From: Candidatus Glassiibacteriota bacterium
Lineage (GTDB): Bacteria > Gemmatimonadota > Glassbacteria > GWA2-58-10
Assembly: GCA_016934095.1 (NCBI GenBank)
Contig: JAFGTO010000520.1
Location: 1 to 5,796 of the forward strand
Direction: 5' to 3'
Length of the DNA stretch: 5,796 nt
The notes below the pieces were generated by a model. That model searched no databases. It had not been told where the DNA came from and worked only from the letters and a program-made list of their open reading frames with translations. The position numbers and the translations under genes were made by a program. Of this stretch, positions 1 to 5,337 are shown in pieces (the first letter of the stretch is position 1; every line of letters begins with the position of its first letter).

Positions 1-354
1 CACTGCCAGCAGGCTGTCCCCAACCAGCACTGCGGCCACGGTGTCGCCCCGCGCGCCGGCCCAGACATCCGCCCGGCCCGGCAGGGCGGCCAGGACCGGG
101 TCCAGGTGCTCCGCGGGGATCCAGGCGCCCTGGCTGCCGCGCCGCCAGAGCCTCCCGCCGGATTCCCCCCCGGGCAGCCAGGCCCACCAGGTGCCTTGCG
201 CATACCAGAGTTTGCTCTGGGGCTTGTCCGCGGTGGGGTCGGCCCTGCCGCAGAAGATGACCGGCTCGGGCACTTCCGACCCGGCAGAGCCTGGGAAGAC
301 AAAAGAAGGATACAGCAACAGTATGGCAAGGAGCAGCCTGGCGGGTAATGACAC
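1..354 (-). CDS. Secreted tryptophan-rich protein, possible beta-propeller (partial, runs off left edge)
   Basis: This reading frame is open from a GTG at 354-352 to the window edge and gives 118 residues. The N-terminus is a clear signal peptide: one Arg, a Leu/Ile-rich core (LLLAILLLYPSFVF), then a small-residue GSAGS stretch where cleavage is likely. The start of the mature part is rich in Trp and Gly (QSKLWYAQGTWWAWLP, then LWRRGSQGAWIP and later ADVWAGA). From memory, this spacing of Trp motifs occurs at the start of some exported beta-propeller-like proteins, but I cannot name a family. The start is uncertain: no Shine-Dalgarno is visible before the GTG, there is no nearby ATG in frame, and the same frame is closed upstream by the TAA of the DUF4276 gene, 21 bases away. 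GC-rich codon use matches the right-hand operon and contrasts with the adjacent ATPase/DUF4276 genes. No terminator separates it from them, so it may be transcribed by read-through. The function is not recognised. Confidence 0.7.
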   Translation of the reverse strand, partial: MSLPARLLLAILLLYPSFVFPGSAGSEVPEPVIFCGRADPTADKPQSKLWYAQGTWWAWLPGGESGGRLWRRGSQGAWIPAEHLDPVLAALPGRADVWAGARGDTVAAVLVGDSLLAV

Positions 355-375
355 TGGGCAGTACCGGATAACTTT

Positions 376-1026
376 TTATCTCACCGCCTGTGCGGCGGAC
401 TTAAGGTCTTCATAGAACTCCCTGAAATTCGGGCAGGAGCCATAGACCCTTGTGAAATCCATTTTTTTGAACAGGGGTGCACCATCTATCAACACGCGGT
501 ATTCGTGTTTCCTATATTTTTTAAACAGTTCGTCGAGTATTTTCTTGGGAGGATTCTGGTCATCTATTTTTTCTGCATTCCTTCGTGGTCTAATCCCCCG
601 GTTCCTAAGACGGTTTGCCAGGGCTTCTCCATCTGCCAGAATCCAGGCCTCGGTCTCATGGACTGCAAGATGCGGGTGGAATTTCTCAAGCACCCGGGTT
701 TCAAAATCATTTTTAAGCCATTTTTTTGCTGCGCCTATTTTTTCGGTTAAGGGGCCGAATCCTCTTAAATCAACGCCTTTGAATTCATGCAGATCCACAA
801 GGGTGAAGACTGCGATGTTTTTTTCATCTCTGCAGAACCTTTCCGCCTTATCATGCAGATTTCCGAGTTGTCCTCTCAAGTCTATAGGTATTAAACCTAC
901 AGATCTCAAACCGTTCTCTTCCCATTTTCGCTTTATAAACTCTCTTACTGCAATTACCTCAGTTTCACCTTCGCATAGAACTATAATTCTTGTGGCTTTT
1001 CCATGTTCTCGCAGGTTCATGCTCAT
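376..1026 (-). CDS. DUF4276 family protein, TOPRIM-like partner of the upstream ATPase
   Basis: The product is a 216-residue cytoplasmic protein with no signal peptide or membrane segment. Family hallmarks in order: an N-terminal strand plus acidic motif IIVLCEGETE (residues 14-23), a second strand ending in LVDLHEF (76-82, Asp78), HETEAWILAD (123-132) and a C-terminal SCPNFREF (197-204). This pattern matches DUF4276, which is related to TOPRIM-type metal-dependent nuclease folds. Glu19 or Glu21, Asp78 and Glu124/Glu126 are the likely metal-binding residues. The second Asp of a classical TOPRIM DxD is replaced by His80. The chosen ATG at 1026-1024 overlaps the ATPase stop codon as ATGA, suggesting translational coupling. 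A second ATG at 1020 lies 6 bases after a GGGGG run and is an alternative. A longer form from 1080 would overlap the ATPase by 58 bases and add residues unlike the family. The inferred role is effector or nuclease subunit of a two-protein ATPase system, possibly anti-phage. Catalysis is inferred, not shown. Confidence 0.85.
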   Translation of the reverse strand: MSMNLREHGKATRIIVLCEGETEVIAVREFIKRKWEENGLRSVGLIPIDLRGQLGNLHDKAERFCRDEKNIAVFTLVDLHEFKGVDLRGFGPLTEKIGAAKKWLKNDFETRVLEKFHPHLAVHETEAWILADGEALANRLRNRGIRPRRNAEKIDDQNPPKKILDELFKKYRKHEYRVLIDGAPLFKKMDFTRVYGSCPNFREFYEDLKSAAQAVR

Positions 1027-2225
1027 CCCCCGAAATGGCCGGAAAGCCATAAGTCGCCGAGAGTGTATTTTTCCAGCCACTCGGACAGCTCTTTTTCATC
1101 CAGGCGCTCCATTACGGATGCACCGTCCTCTTTTTCACAGACTACCACGTTTCCCGGTTTCATCTTGGAGACAAGCTCTGCTGAATGGGTTGATACTATC
1201 AGTTGTGTGCGGGTCGAGGCTTCCTCGAGCAGCTCGCCGACCAGTTTTATCCAGCTCGGGTGCAAACCGGTTTCCGGCTCATCTATGCAGACCAGCGACG
1301 GAGGGTCCGGGGATTTCAACAGGGCCAGCAACAACAGCAGCCTGACAGTGCCATCTGAGATCATGTTTATGGAGAAGCCCAGCTCTTTGAACGGTTCTTC
1401 GTACCATTGAATTAATATTTTGCCGTCCCCCCCTCCTGCGGGAAAACTTATTTTTCTGAACCCCGGATAAATGCAGCTCAAGATCTCCGAAATATCACCC
1501 CAGACATCCTGGTGGTTTTGCTGAATTGAATGAAGCACGGAGACCAGGTTCGCCCCCGAGGGTGCCAGCCTCGTACCAGGCCGGACAAGCTGCGGCCTTC
1601 GCACCACCGATTCCGCCGATACATCGAAAGGCAAGTAGACCGCGACCTCTTCCAGGTATTTATTGACCTTGTATGGGAGTGGATGATTGAGTTCGTCCTT
1701 GACCTGGTATATGGCGAATTCTGACGGAGATCCAATTTTTTTAATTTCTTTATCTTTTCCACTAAAAGCCCTGGTTAACGGTAAGATACTCTCGTCCTTG
1801 AAAGAGCATTCACCGGGTTTTCTATTCACGAAAGTAATCTTTTCATCGTTGGTTGTTACGCATAACTCTTCAGTTTCGACAGAGGTACCGTTCCAAAGAT
1901 TCGAAATAACCACATTATAAATTATCCTGCTTTCCGGATTCTCTCTTTCGATATTTTCAAAATGAGGAAGGGGCGTGAACTGGATTCCAAAACCAAGTTG
2001 AGTCCTGGTTTTAGAGGGCCCCTTGTAAATGACCGTATCGAACCCGCCCCGGCTGTCCAGAGCCTTGCCCAGCTCTCCTTTTGCGCCCGAGGATATAAGG
2101 CTGAACAAATCTATAAAATTTGATTTTCCGCATCCGTTGGGGCCGATGAGCACGTTCAGCGGATTTAAACCGAGTTTTATCTCTTTTTGGCTTTTATAGT
2201 TGAAGATGCGCATGGATTCGATCAT
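1023..2225 (-). CDS. AAA/ABC-type ATPase (COG4637/OLD-like), partner of DUF4276
   Basis: This 400-residue ATPase has a complete ABC/SMC-type nucleotide-binding site. Walker A is GPNGCGKS (28-35), preceded by the NPLNVLIG strand. The signature-like motif is MISDGT (288-293), Walker B is LVCIDEPETGLHP (311-323) with Asp315 and Glu316, and the switch His347 lies in IVSTHS (343-348). Residues 60-280 are a divergent insert, consistent with the variable middle of OLD/RecF-like ATPases. The C-terminus LGDLWLSGHFGG is, from memory, typical of ATPases encoded next to DUF4276 proteins. The ATG at 2225 is supported by GAGAGGA seven bases upstream. Its stop overlaps the start of the DUF4276 gene, so the two form one transcription unit. 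The family hydrolyses ATP and, in OLD, PARIS and related systems, controls an attached or separate TOPRIM nuclease. Such a role here is inferred from this arrangement. GC content is far below that of the flanking secreted-protein genes (about 37% in a sampled line near 1741), suggesting acquisition by transfer. All key residues are intact. Confidence 0.92.
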   Translation of the reverse strand: MIESMRIFNYKSQKEIKLGLNPLNVLIGPNGCGKSNFIDLFSLISSGAKGELGKALDSRGGFDTVIYKGPSKTRTQLGFGIQFTPLPHFENIERENPESRIIYNVVISNLWNGTSVETEELCVTTNDEKITFVNRKPGECSFKDESILPLTRAFSGKDKEIKKIGSPSEFAIYQVKDELNHPLPYKVNKYLEEVAVYLPFDVSAESVVRRPQLVRPGTRLAPSGANLVSVLHSIQQNHQDVWGDISEILSCIYPGFRKISFPAGGGDGKILIQWYEEPFKELGFSINMISDGTVRLLLLLALLKSPDPPSLVCIDEPETGLHPSWIKLVGELLEEASTRTQLIVSTHSAELVSKMKPGNVVVCEKEDGASVMERLDEKELSEWLEKYTLGDLWLSGHFGG

Positions 2226-2232
2226 CAGCTTA

Positions 2233-2239
2233 TCCTCTC
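2233..2239 (-). promoter_or_regulatory. Ribosome binding site of the ATPase gene
   Basis: On the minus strand GAGAGGA is followed by a seven-base spacer and the ATG at 2225-2223. This supports that start over the in-frame Met at residue 5. Confidence 0.75.
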
Positions 2240-2337
2240 AAGGGCCCCTGAGATTGAGGAGTGTTTCGTATAGTAGCTTTTTATAGTTTTCAGCCTCTCT
2301 CTTTGAAATATACGTACACATGCGCCGCCCTTCAAGA

Positions 2338-2367
2338 ATTATATCTATTTGTTTTTAACCGTGTTAT
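2338..2367 (-). promoter_or_regulatory. Candidate sigma70-type promoter for the ATPase-DUF4276 unit
   Basis: The minus strand carries a perfect TATAAT at 2343-2338. Eighteen bases upstream is ATAACA (2367-2362), which matches four of six positions of the -35 consensus. Transcription would begin near 2331, leaving a leader of about 105 bases before the ATPase ATG. The surrounding DNA is AT-rich, so a chance TATAAT is possible. A weaker TATAAA lies closer to the gene at 2285-2280. Confidence 0.45.
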
Positions 2368-2592
2368 CATCTCTTGGCCTTTGCGGAATCCGGGAATGGC
2401 TTATCCTGTCGGGAACTATCTACAGAAATATTACCGGTGTTCGCAGACGGGCCGGGTCAGAGGAAGCACGTGGATATGGCCTCAAACTCATTAACCGCGG
2501 CTTGCACCTCAGGAAGAGCAAGTCATTGAAGAAATACAGTTGTATTAATCTGATACCAACTTAACGACAGAGATATAGTATAGGAGTTTTAC
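2368..2592. other. Intergenic stretch with no supported gene
   Basis: This is the middle of the 635-base divergent region. Both strands hold only short open frames (at most about 77 codons) without a ribosome binding site, recognisable motif or family-like composition. No tRNA, CRISPR array or insertion-sequence end was seen. A TATAGT at 2574-2579 lacks a matching -35 element. The stretch is moderately GC-rich in its centre (about 2380-2520), so a decayed gene cannot be excluded. Confidence 0.5.
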
Positions 2593-2637
2593 GGGGGAAA
2601 GGAGAAAACCTTTTGGAAAAGGTTTCCGCCCTCCCCC
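2593..2637. repeat. Long imperfect inverted repeat (hairpin)
   Basis: The inner arms AAACCTTTT (2606-2614) and AAAAGGTTT (2617-2625) are perfect complements around GG. In RNA the stem would open to a four-base or larger loop. They are enclosed by GGGGG (2593-2597) and CCCCC (2633-2637) with additional GG/CC pairing between. No T-run follows on either side, and no gene ends here because both neighbours point away. It is therefore not an obvious intrinsic terminator. From memory, GC-capped palindromes with an AAACCTTTT-like core occur as dispersed intergenic repeats in several bacterial genomes. Whether this is one needs other copies from the same genome. Confidence 0.6.
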
Positions 2638-2656
2638 GCCGAAAGTATGTAATTTA

Positions 2657-2675
2657 TCTTACGTTTGTTGTAAGA
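2657..2675. repeat. Short inverted repeat at the -35 position, possible operator
   Basis: TCTTAC (2657-2662) and GTAAGA (2670-2675) are perfect complements separated by seven bases. The left arm lies exactly 17 bases upstream of the TATAAT at 2680, where a -35 element would sit but is poor. A dyad replacing the -35 element could be a regulator binding site. Six-base arms can also arise by chance in AT-rich DNA. Confidence 0.35.
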
Positions 2676-2676
2676 A

Positions 2677-2685
2677 TGATATAAT
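2677..2685 (+). promoter_or_regulatory. Extended -10 promoter (distal) for the propeller operon
   Basis: TGATATAAT is a perfect TGN-TATAAT extended -10 element, which can work without a good -35. Initiation near 2692 would give a leader of about 170 bases before the ATG at 2861. That leader would contain the CCCCGGCCGGGG palindrome with its T-run, and the small hairpin at 2799-2817. Confidence 0.55.
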
Positions 2686-2693
2686 AACCGCTT

Positions 2694-2717
2694 CCCCGGC
2701 CGGGGCCACAATTTTTT
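2694..2717 (+). promoter_or_regulatory. GC palindrome followed by a T-run, possible weak attenuator
   Basis: CCCCGGCCGGGG (2694-2705) is a perfect 12-base palindrome. As RNA it could fold into four G-C pairs with a four-base loop. Six T residues (2712-2717) follow after a six-base gap. The stem is short and the gap long for an efficient intrinsic terminator, so attenuation of the distal promoter or a protein-binding palindrome are both only possibilities. Confidence 0.25.
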
Positions 2718-2759
2718 CCGGCGGGTATCGGTCTAACTGCTTTTCAGGGTGATACGTTG

Positions 2760-2788
2760 TTGACAAAACTATCCGCTTAGCCTTAAAT
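2760..2788 (+). promoter_or_regulatory. Sigma70-type promoter (proximal) for the propeller operon
   Basis: A perfect -35 element TTGACA (2760-2765) is followed by a 17-base spacer and TTAAAT (2783-2788), which matches four of six -10 positions. Transcription would start near 2795, about 66 bases before the ATG at 2861. Optimal spacing and position make this the best promoter candidate for the three-gene operon. Confidence 0.65.
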
Positions 2789-2798
2789 TTTGCAGCAA

Positions 2799-2817
2799 TG
2801 CCCGGTTTTCCAGGGCA
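2799..2817 (+). other. Small hairpin in the 5' leader of the propeller operon
   Basis: TGCCC (2799-2803) pairs with GGGCA (2813-2817), and GG (2804-2805) pairs with CC (2810-2811), with A2812 bulged and a TTTT loop. From the proximal promoter it would sit almost at the 5' end of the transcript, where such stems can slow mRNA decay. That role is inferred from position only. Confidence 0.4.
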
Positions 2818-2843
2818 GACGTTTCTTCTTCCACCGGAGACCT

Positions 2844-2856
2844 GAGGAAAGGAAGG
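2844..2856 (+). promoter_or_regulatory. Ribosome binding site of the first propeller gene
   Basis: The purine run GAGGAAAGGAAGG ends four bases before the ATG at 2861. Pairing through AGGAAAGG gives an eight-base spacer. It is the strongest ribosome binding site in the window and fixes the start. Confidence 0.8.
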
Positions 2857-2860
2857 TCAG

Positions 2861-4105
2861 ATGCTGAACAAAGCCCGTTCCGCCGCGCTGCTGGGTGCGG
2901 CGGCAATGCTGTTCCTGGCTGCAGGCAGCCCCCTGCCTGCAGAAATAACCGAGAAGAACCTGCGGTTCGTGGACTACCCGGACTTCCCGGATGCCCACTC
3001 GACCTGGGGATCGATCGGTTACAGCAGGAAACACCAGAAAGTTTTTATCGCCGTGACCAACCACCGCGACAAGGTGGGGCTGTTCGAGTACGATGTCAAG
3101 ACCGGAAAAATCCGCCTCTGCGGCTTCCTGCCCGAGCTGGCCAACCTGCGCGAATACCAGTGGCAGGGCAAGGTCCACTCGGAGATCGCCGAGGGGCCGG
3201 ACGGTAACATGTATTTTTCCACGGATGGCGGAGAGAGCCGCGAGGAATACCTGATGAACCACCCGCAAGGCTACAGCGGCGGGTTCTTTTTCAGGTGGGA
3301 GCCGGACCTGGAGCGCCTGACAGTCATCGGCCGGGGCCTGCAGTACGAGAGTATCAAGGACATCACCCTGGACCGCATAAACGGCCTGATCATGGGTATC
3401 TCATACCCGCAGGTGCATCTGCTGCTCTACGATTACCGGAAGAACGACCTGCGCGACCTGGGCCGGGTGGGCAGCGACCATGTCCCCCGGGTACTCTGGA
3501 GCGACTGGTGGGGCAACATGTATTATGTCGACTGGCGCCAGCGGATGATCAAGCACGAGCACGAGACCGGCAAGCTCCTGTTCTGCAGCGACAGCCTGCC
3601 GGCGTTCGACGGCACCCCGGGCGGCAGGATAATCACCGGGGTCACCTCCTATGCCGAGGACCTGGCGAACGGGATAATCTACCTGGTGACCTACGGCGCC
3701 AAGGTGCTGGCTTTCCATCCCTCCAAGCTCGGGTTCGGCAAGTTAGATGAACTGGGTTGCATTTTTGGCAGCCCCAACCGTCCGCCATACAACTACTACT
3801 GCCCCAACCTGGCCCTGGGCGACAACGGGATGCTCTACTACTTCATCGGCGGCCACGGCAGCTATGTCGAGGGCAGGGAGCAGAACGTGATGATGGAGTT
3901 CGACCCGCACAACGGGCAGAAACGGGTCGTGTGGAGCTTCCCGCAGAAGACGGTCAACGAGGTAACCGGCGCCGGGGTCAAGGATGAGTTCGGCAACATC
4001 TATTTCTGCGGACGGAAGAGCGACCCGGACGCGGAAGCCATGGGCGAGTCCGGAGCCAGCCGGCCGTTCCTGCTGATCTTCAATCCCGGCAAGGAGCTGC
4101 AATGA
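2861..4105 (+). CDS. Secreted seven-bladed beta-propeller protein, first tandem copy
   Basis: The product is 414 residues. A signal peptide (residues 1 to about 27: Lys/Arg n-region, Ala/Leu core, SPLPA before EIT) predicts export. Blade-like repeats of hydrophobic strand, D/P turn, G and second strand recur seven times: VGLFEYDVKTGKIRLCG (72-88), GGFFFRWEPDLERLTVIG (140-157), VHLLLYDYRKNDLRDLG (185-201), RMIKHEHETGKLLFC (228-242), VLAFHPSKLGFGKLDELG (282-299), VMMEFDPHNGQKRVVW (343-358) and the C-terminal PFLLIFNP. This fits a seven-bladed propeller of the NHL/SMP-30/PQQ-like fold class. Residues shared with the next gene that could line a central pocket include His46, His68, His106 and Glu108 in GKVHSE, Asp122/Glu125 in STDGGE, His134 and His332 in YFIGGHG. 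I know of no assigned activity. A sugar- or lyase-related role is only possible. It is first in a three-gene operon and its stop overlaps the next ATG as ATGA. Confidence 0.88.
   Translation: MLNKARSAALLGAAAMLFLAAGSPLPAEITEKNLRFVDYPDFPDAHSTWGSIGYSRKHQKVFIAVTNHRDKVGLFEYDVKTGKIRLCGFLPELANLREYQWQGKVHSEIAEGPDGNMYFSTDGGESREEYLMNHPQGYSGGFFFRWEPDLERLTVIGRGLQYESIKDITLDRINGLIMGISYPQVHLLLYDYRKNDLRDLGRVGSDHVPRVLWSDWWGNMYYVDWRQRMIKHEHETGKLLFCSDSLPAFDGTPGGRIITGVTSYAEDLANGIIYLVTYGAKVLAFHPSKLGFGKLDELGCIFGSPNRPPYNYYCPNLALGDNGMLYYFIGGHGSYVEGREQNVMMEFDPHNGQKRVVWSFPQKTVNEVTGAGVKDEFGNIYFCGRKSDPDAEAMGESGASRPFLLIFNPGKELQ
3134..3292 (+). repeat. High-identity block shared with 4372-4530 (copy 1)
   Basis: These 159 bases, coding from ELANLREYQW to GYSGGFFF, match 4372-4530 at 147 positions (about 92%) by hand count without gaps. 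Seven differences are silent and five change residues (Ala/Ile, Asn/Cys, Gln/His). Other parts of the two genes, such as 3720-3810 versus its counterpart, are far more divergent. Confidence 0.8.
4091..4096 (+). promoter_or_regulatory. Internal ribosome binding site of the second propeller gene
   Basis: AAGGAG lies inside the last codons of the first propeller gene, five bases before the ATG at 4102. Together with the ATGA overlap it supports this start and coupled translation. Confidence 0.75.
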
Positions 4106-5337
4106 AACGGCTGTTCCCGGTGCACAGGATAATTCCCCTGCTGGCGGCCGCAGTCCTGGCATCTTCCCCGGCCAGGGGAGAGATCACCGAGAGGAACATC
4201 CGCTTTGTCGAGTACCCCGGTTTCCGGGAGGCGCATTCCACCTGGAAGTCGATCGGCTACAGCTCCAGGCACGACAAGGTGTTCATCGGGGTGACCGACC
4301 ACCGCGGCAAAGTCGGCCTGTACGAGTACGAGGTTCCCTCGGGCCGGATGCGCCTGCTGGGTTTCATCGCCGAGCTGGCCAACCTGCGCGAATACCAGTG
4401 GCAGGGTAAGGTCCACTCCGAGATCATCGAGGGGCCGGACGGCTGCATGTATTTTTCCACGGATGGGGGCGAGAGCCGCGAGGAATACCTGATGAACCAC
4501 CCCCACGGCTACAGCGGCGGGTTCTTTTTTAAGTGGGACCCGGTGCTCGAGCGCCTGACCTGCCTGGGCCAGGGCCTCGAGTACGAAAGCATCAAGGACA
4601 TCGCTGTCGACCGGGTGGGTGGCTTGATTTACGGGGTGAGCTACCCCCAGGTGCACCTGCTGGTCTACGACCCGCGGGAAAACCTCCTGCGCGACCTGGG
4701 CCGCATGGGCAGCGCCCACGTGCCGCGCACCGTGTTCAGCGACCGCTGGGGCAACGGCTACTACGTGGACTGGCGCCAGAGGCTGGTCAAGTACGAGCGA
4801 GAGACCGGACGGCTGCTCTTCTCCTCGGACAGCCTCCCGGCTTTCGACGGCACTCCCGCGCCCATGATAATCACCGGCGTGCCCACCTATGCCGTGGACA
4901 GCAGCCAGGGGGTGATCTACCTGATCACCTACGGCAACATGATCTGCGCCTTCCGCCCCCAAAAAACCGGGATCGGCCCGGTGGAGGCATTGGGCCCCAC
5001 CTGGGACAGCCCTGAGCTGCCGCCCAGCGGCTACAGCCCCAACTCAGCGTTCGCGGGAAACGGGAAACTCTACTACTTCATCGGCGGACACGGCCGTTAC
5101 ATGGTGCGCGACACCACCGTGCTGATGGAGTTCGACCCGGCGGCCGGGACCAGGCGGCCGGTGCTGCGCTTCCCGATCGATGTTATCAGCGAGGCCACCG
5201 GCGCCGATGTCAGGGACAGCCGGGGCAACCTCTATTTCGCCGGCCGCAGGCGTAGCCTCACGGCCGAGGACATGGGCGAATCCGGCGCCAGCCGGCCGTT
5301 CATGATCATTTTCAACCCGGAAAGGAACCTTAAATGA
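4102..5337 (+). CDS. Secreted seven-bladed beta-propeller protein, second tandem copy
   Basis: This 411-residue paralogue of the preceding protein aligns along its full length with roughly two thirds identical residues and only single-residue gaps. The signal peptide is distinct (MKRLFPVHRIIPLLAAAVLA, then SSPARG before EITE), while the mature part begins with the same EIT motif. The same seven blade repeats are present, for example VGLYEYEVPSGRMRLLG, VHLLVYDPRENLLRDLG, VLMEFDPAAGTRRPVL and PFMIIFNP. Shared near-invariant blocks are QWQGKVHSEI, STDGGESREEYLMNHP, SDSLPAFDGTP, LYYFIGGHG and MGESGASRPF. The region equivalent to residues 300-320 of copy 1 is the most divergent, including loss of the Cys residues there, and might set different partner specificity. 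The start overlaps the upstream stop as ATGA with AAGGAG five bases upstream. The stop in turn overlaps the next ATG. Function is unknown. Retention of two copies in one operon suggests division of labour or a heteromeric assembly, which is inference. Confidence 0.88.
   Translation: MKRLFPVHRIIPLLAAAVLASSPARGEITERNIRFVEYPGFREAHSTWKSIGYSSRHDKVFIGVTDHRGKVGLYEYEVPSGRMRLLGFIAELANLREYQWQGKVHSEIIEGPDGCMYFSTDGGESREEYLMNHPHGYSGGFFFKWDPVLERLTCLGQGLEYESIKDIAVDRVGGLIYGVSYPQVHLLVYDPRENLLRDLGRMGSAHVPRTVFSDRWGNGYYVDWRQRLVKYERETGRLLFSSDSLPAFDGTPAPMIITGVPTYAVDSSQGVIYLITYGNMICAFRPQKTGIGPVEALGPTWDSPELPPSGYSPNSAFAGNGKLYYFIGGHGRYMVRDTTVLMEFDPAAGTRRPVLRFPIDVISEATGADVRDSRGNLYFAGRRRSLTAEDMGESGASRPFMIIFNPERNLK
4372..4530 (+). 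repeat. High-identity block shared with 3134-3292 (copy 2)
   Basis: This is the counterpart of the block in the first propeller gene at a fixed offset of 1238 bases, with 12 mismatches in 159 bases. It encodes the segment with GKVHSE, STDGGE and NHPHGYSGG, which is the best conserved part of the pair. Confidence 0.8.
5321..5327 (+). promoter_or_regulatory. Internal ribosome binding site of the third operon gene
   Basis: AAAGGAA lies in the last codons of the second propeller gene. The AGGA core is seven bases from the ATG at 5334, supporting that start. Confidence 0.7.

Noticed and set aside
367..380. GATAA/TTATC inverted repeat at the end of the DUF4276 gene as a terminator
   Set aside because: A five-base, mostly A-T stem overlapping the stop codon is too weak to terminate and lacks a proper T-run on the transcribed side.
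41..415. Plus-strand open frame of 124 codons at the left edge
   Set aside because: The product has low-complexity, arginine/proline-rich composition, while the minus strand of the same DNA encodes a signal peptide and Trp motifs.
1027..1080. Earlier start for the DUF4276 gene at 1080
   Set aside because: It would give a 58-base overlap with the ATPase and an N-terminal extension translated from DNA that encodes the ATPase C-terminus. The ATGA start at 1026 fits operon practice and family length better.
452..1345. A 297-codon open frame on the plus strand
   Set aside because: It lies antisense to the DUF4276 and ATPase genes, which carry unmistakable motifs. Its product is Ser/Arg/Pro-rich with no domain and no ribosome binding site.
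2261..2564. Two overlapping small open frames (77 and 71 codons) in the intergenic region
   Set aside because: They have no ribosome binding site, no hydrophobic or domain pattern and an unusual residue mix. They are in mutually overlapping frames and look like chance.
4000..4962. A 320-codon open frame on the minus strand
   Set aside because: It is antisense to the propeller paralogues in GC-rich DNA, where long shadow frames are expected. The Val/Ala/Gln/His-rich product matches no protein type, and similar shadows occur opposite both paralogues.
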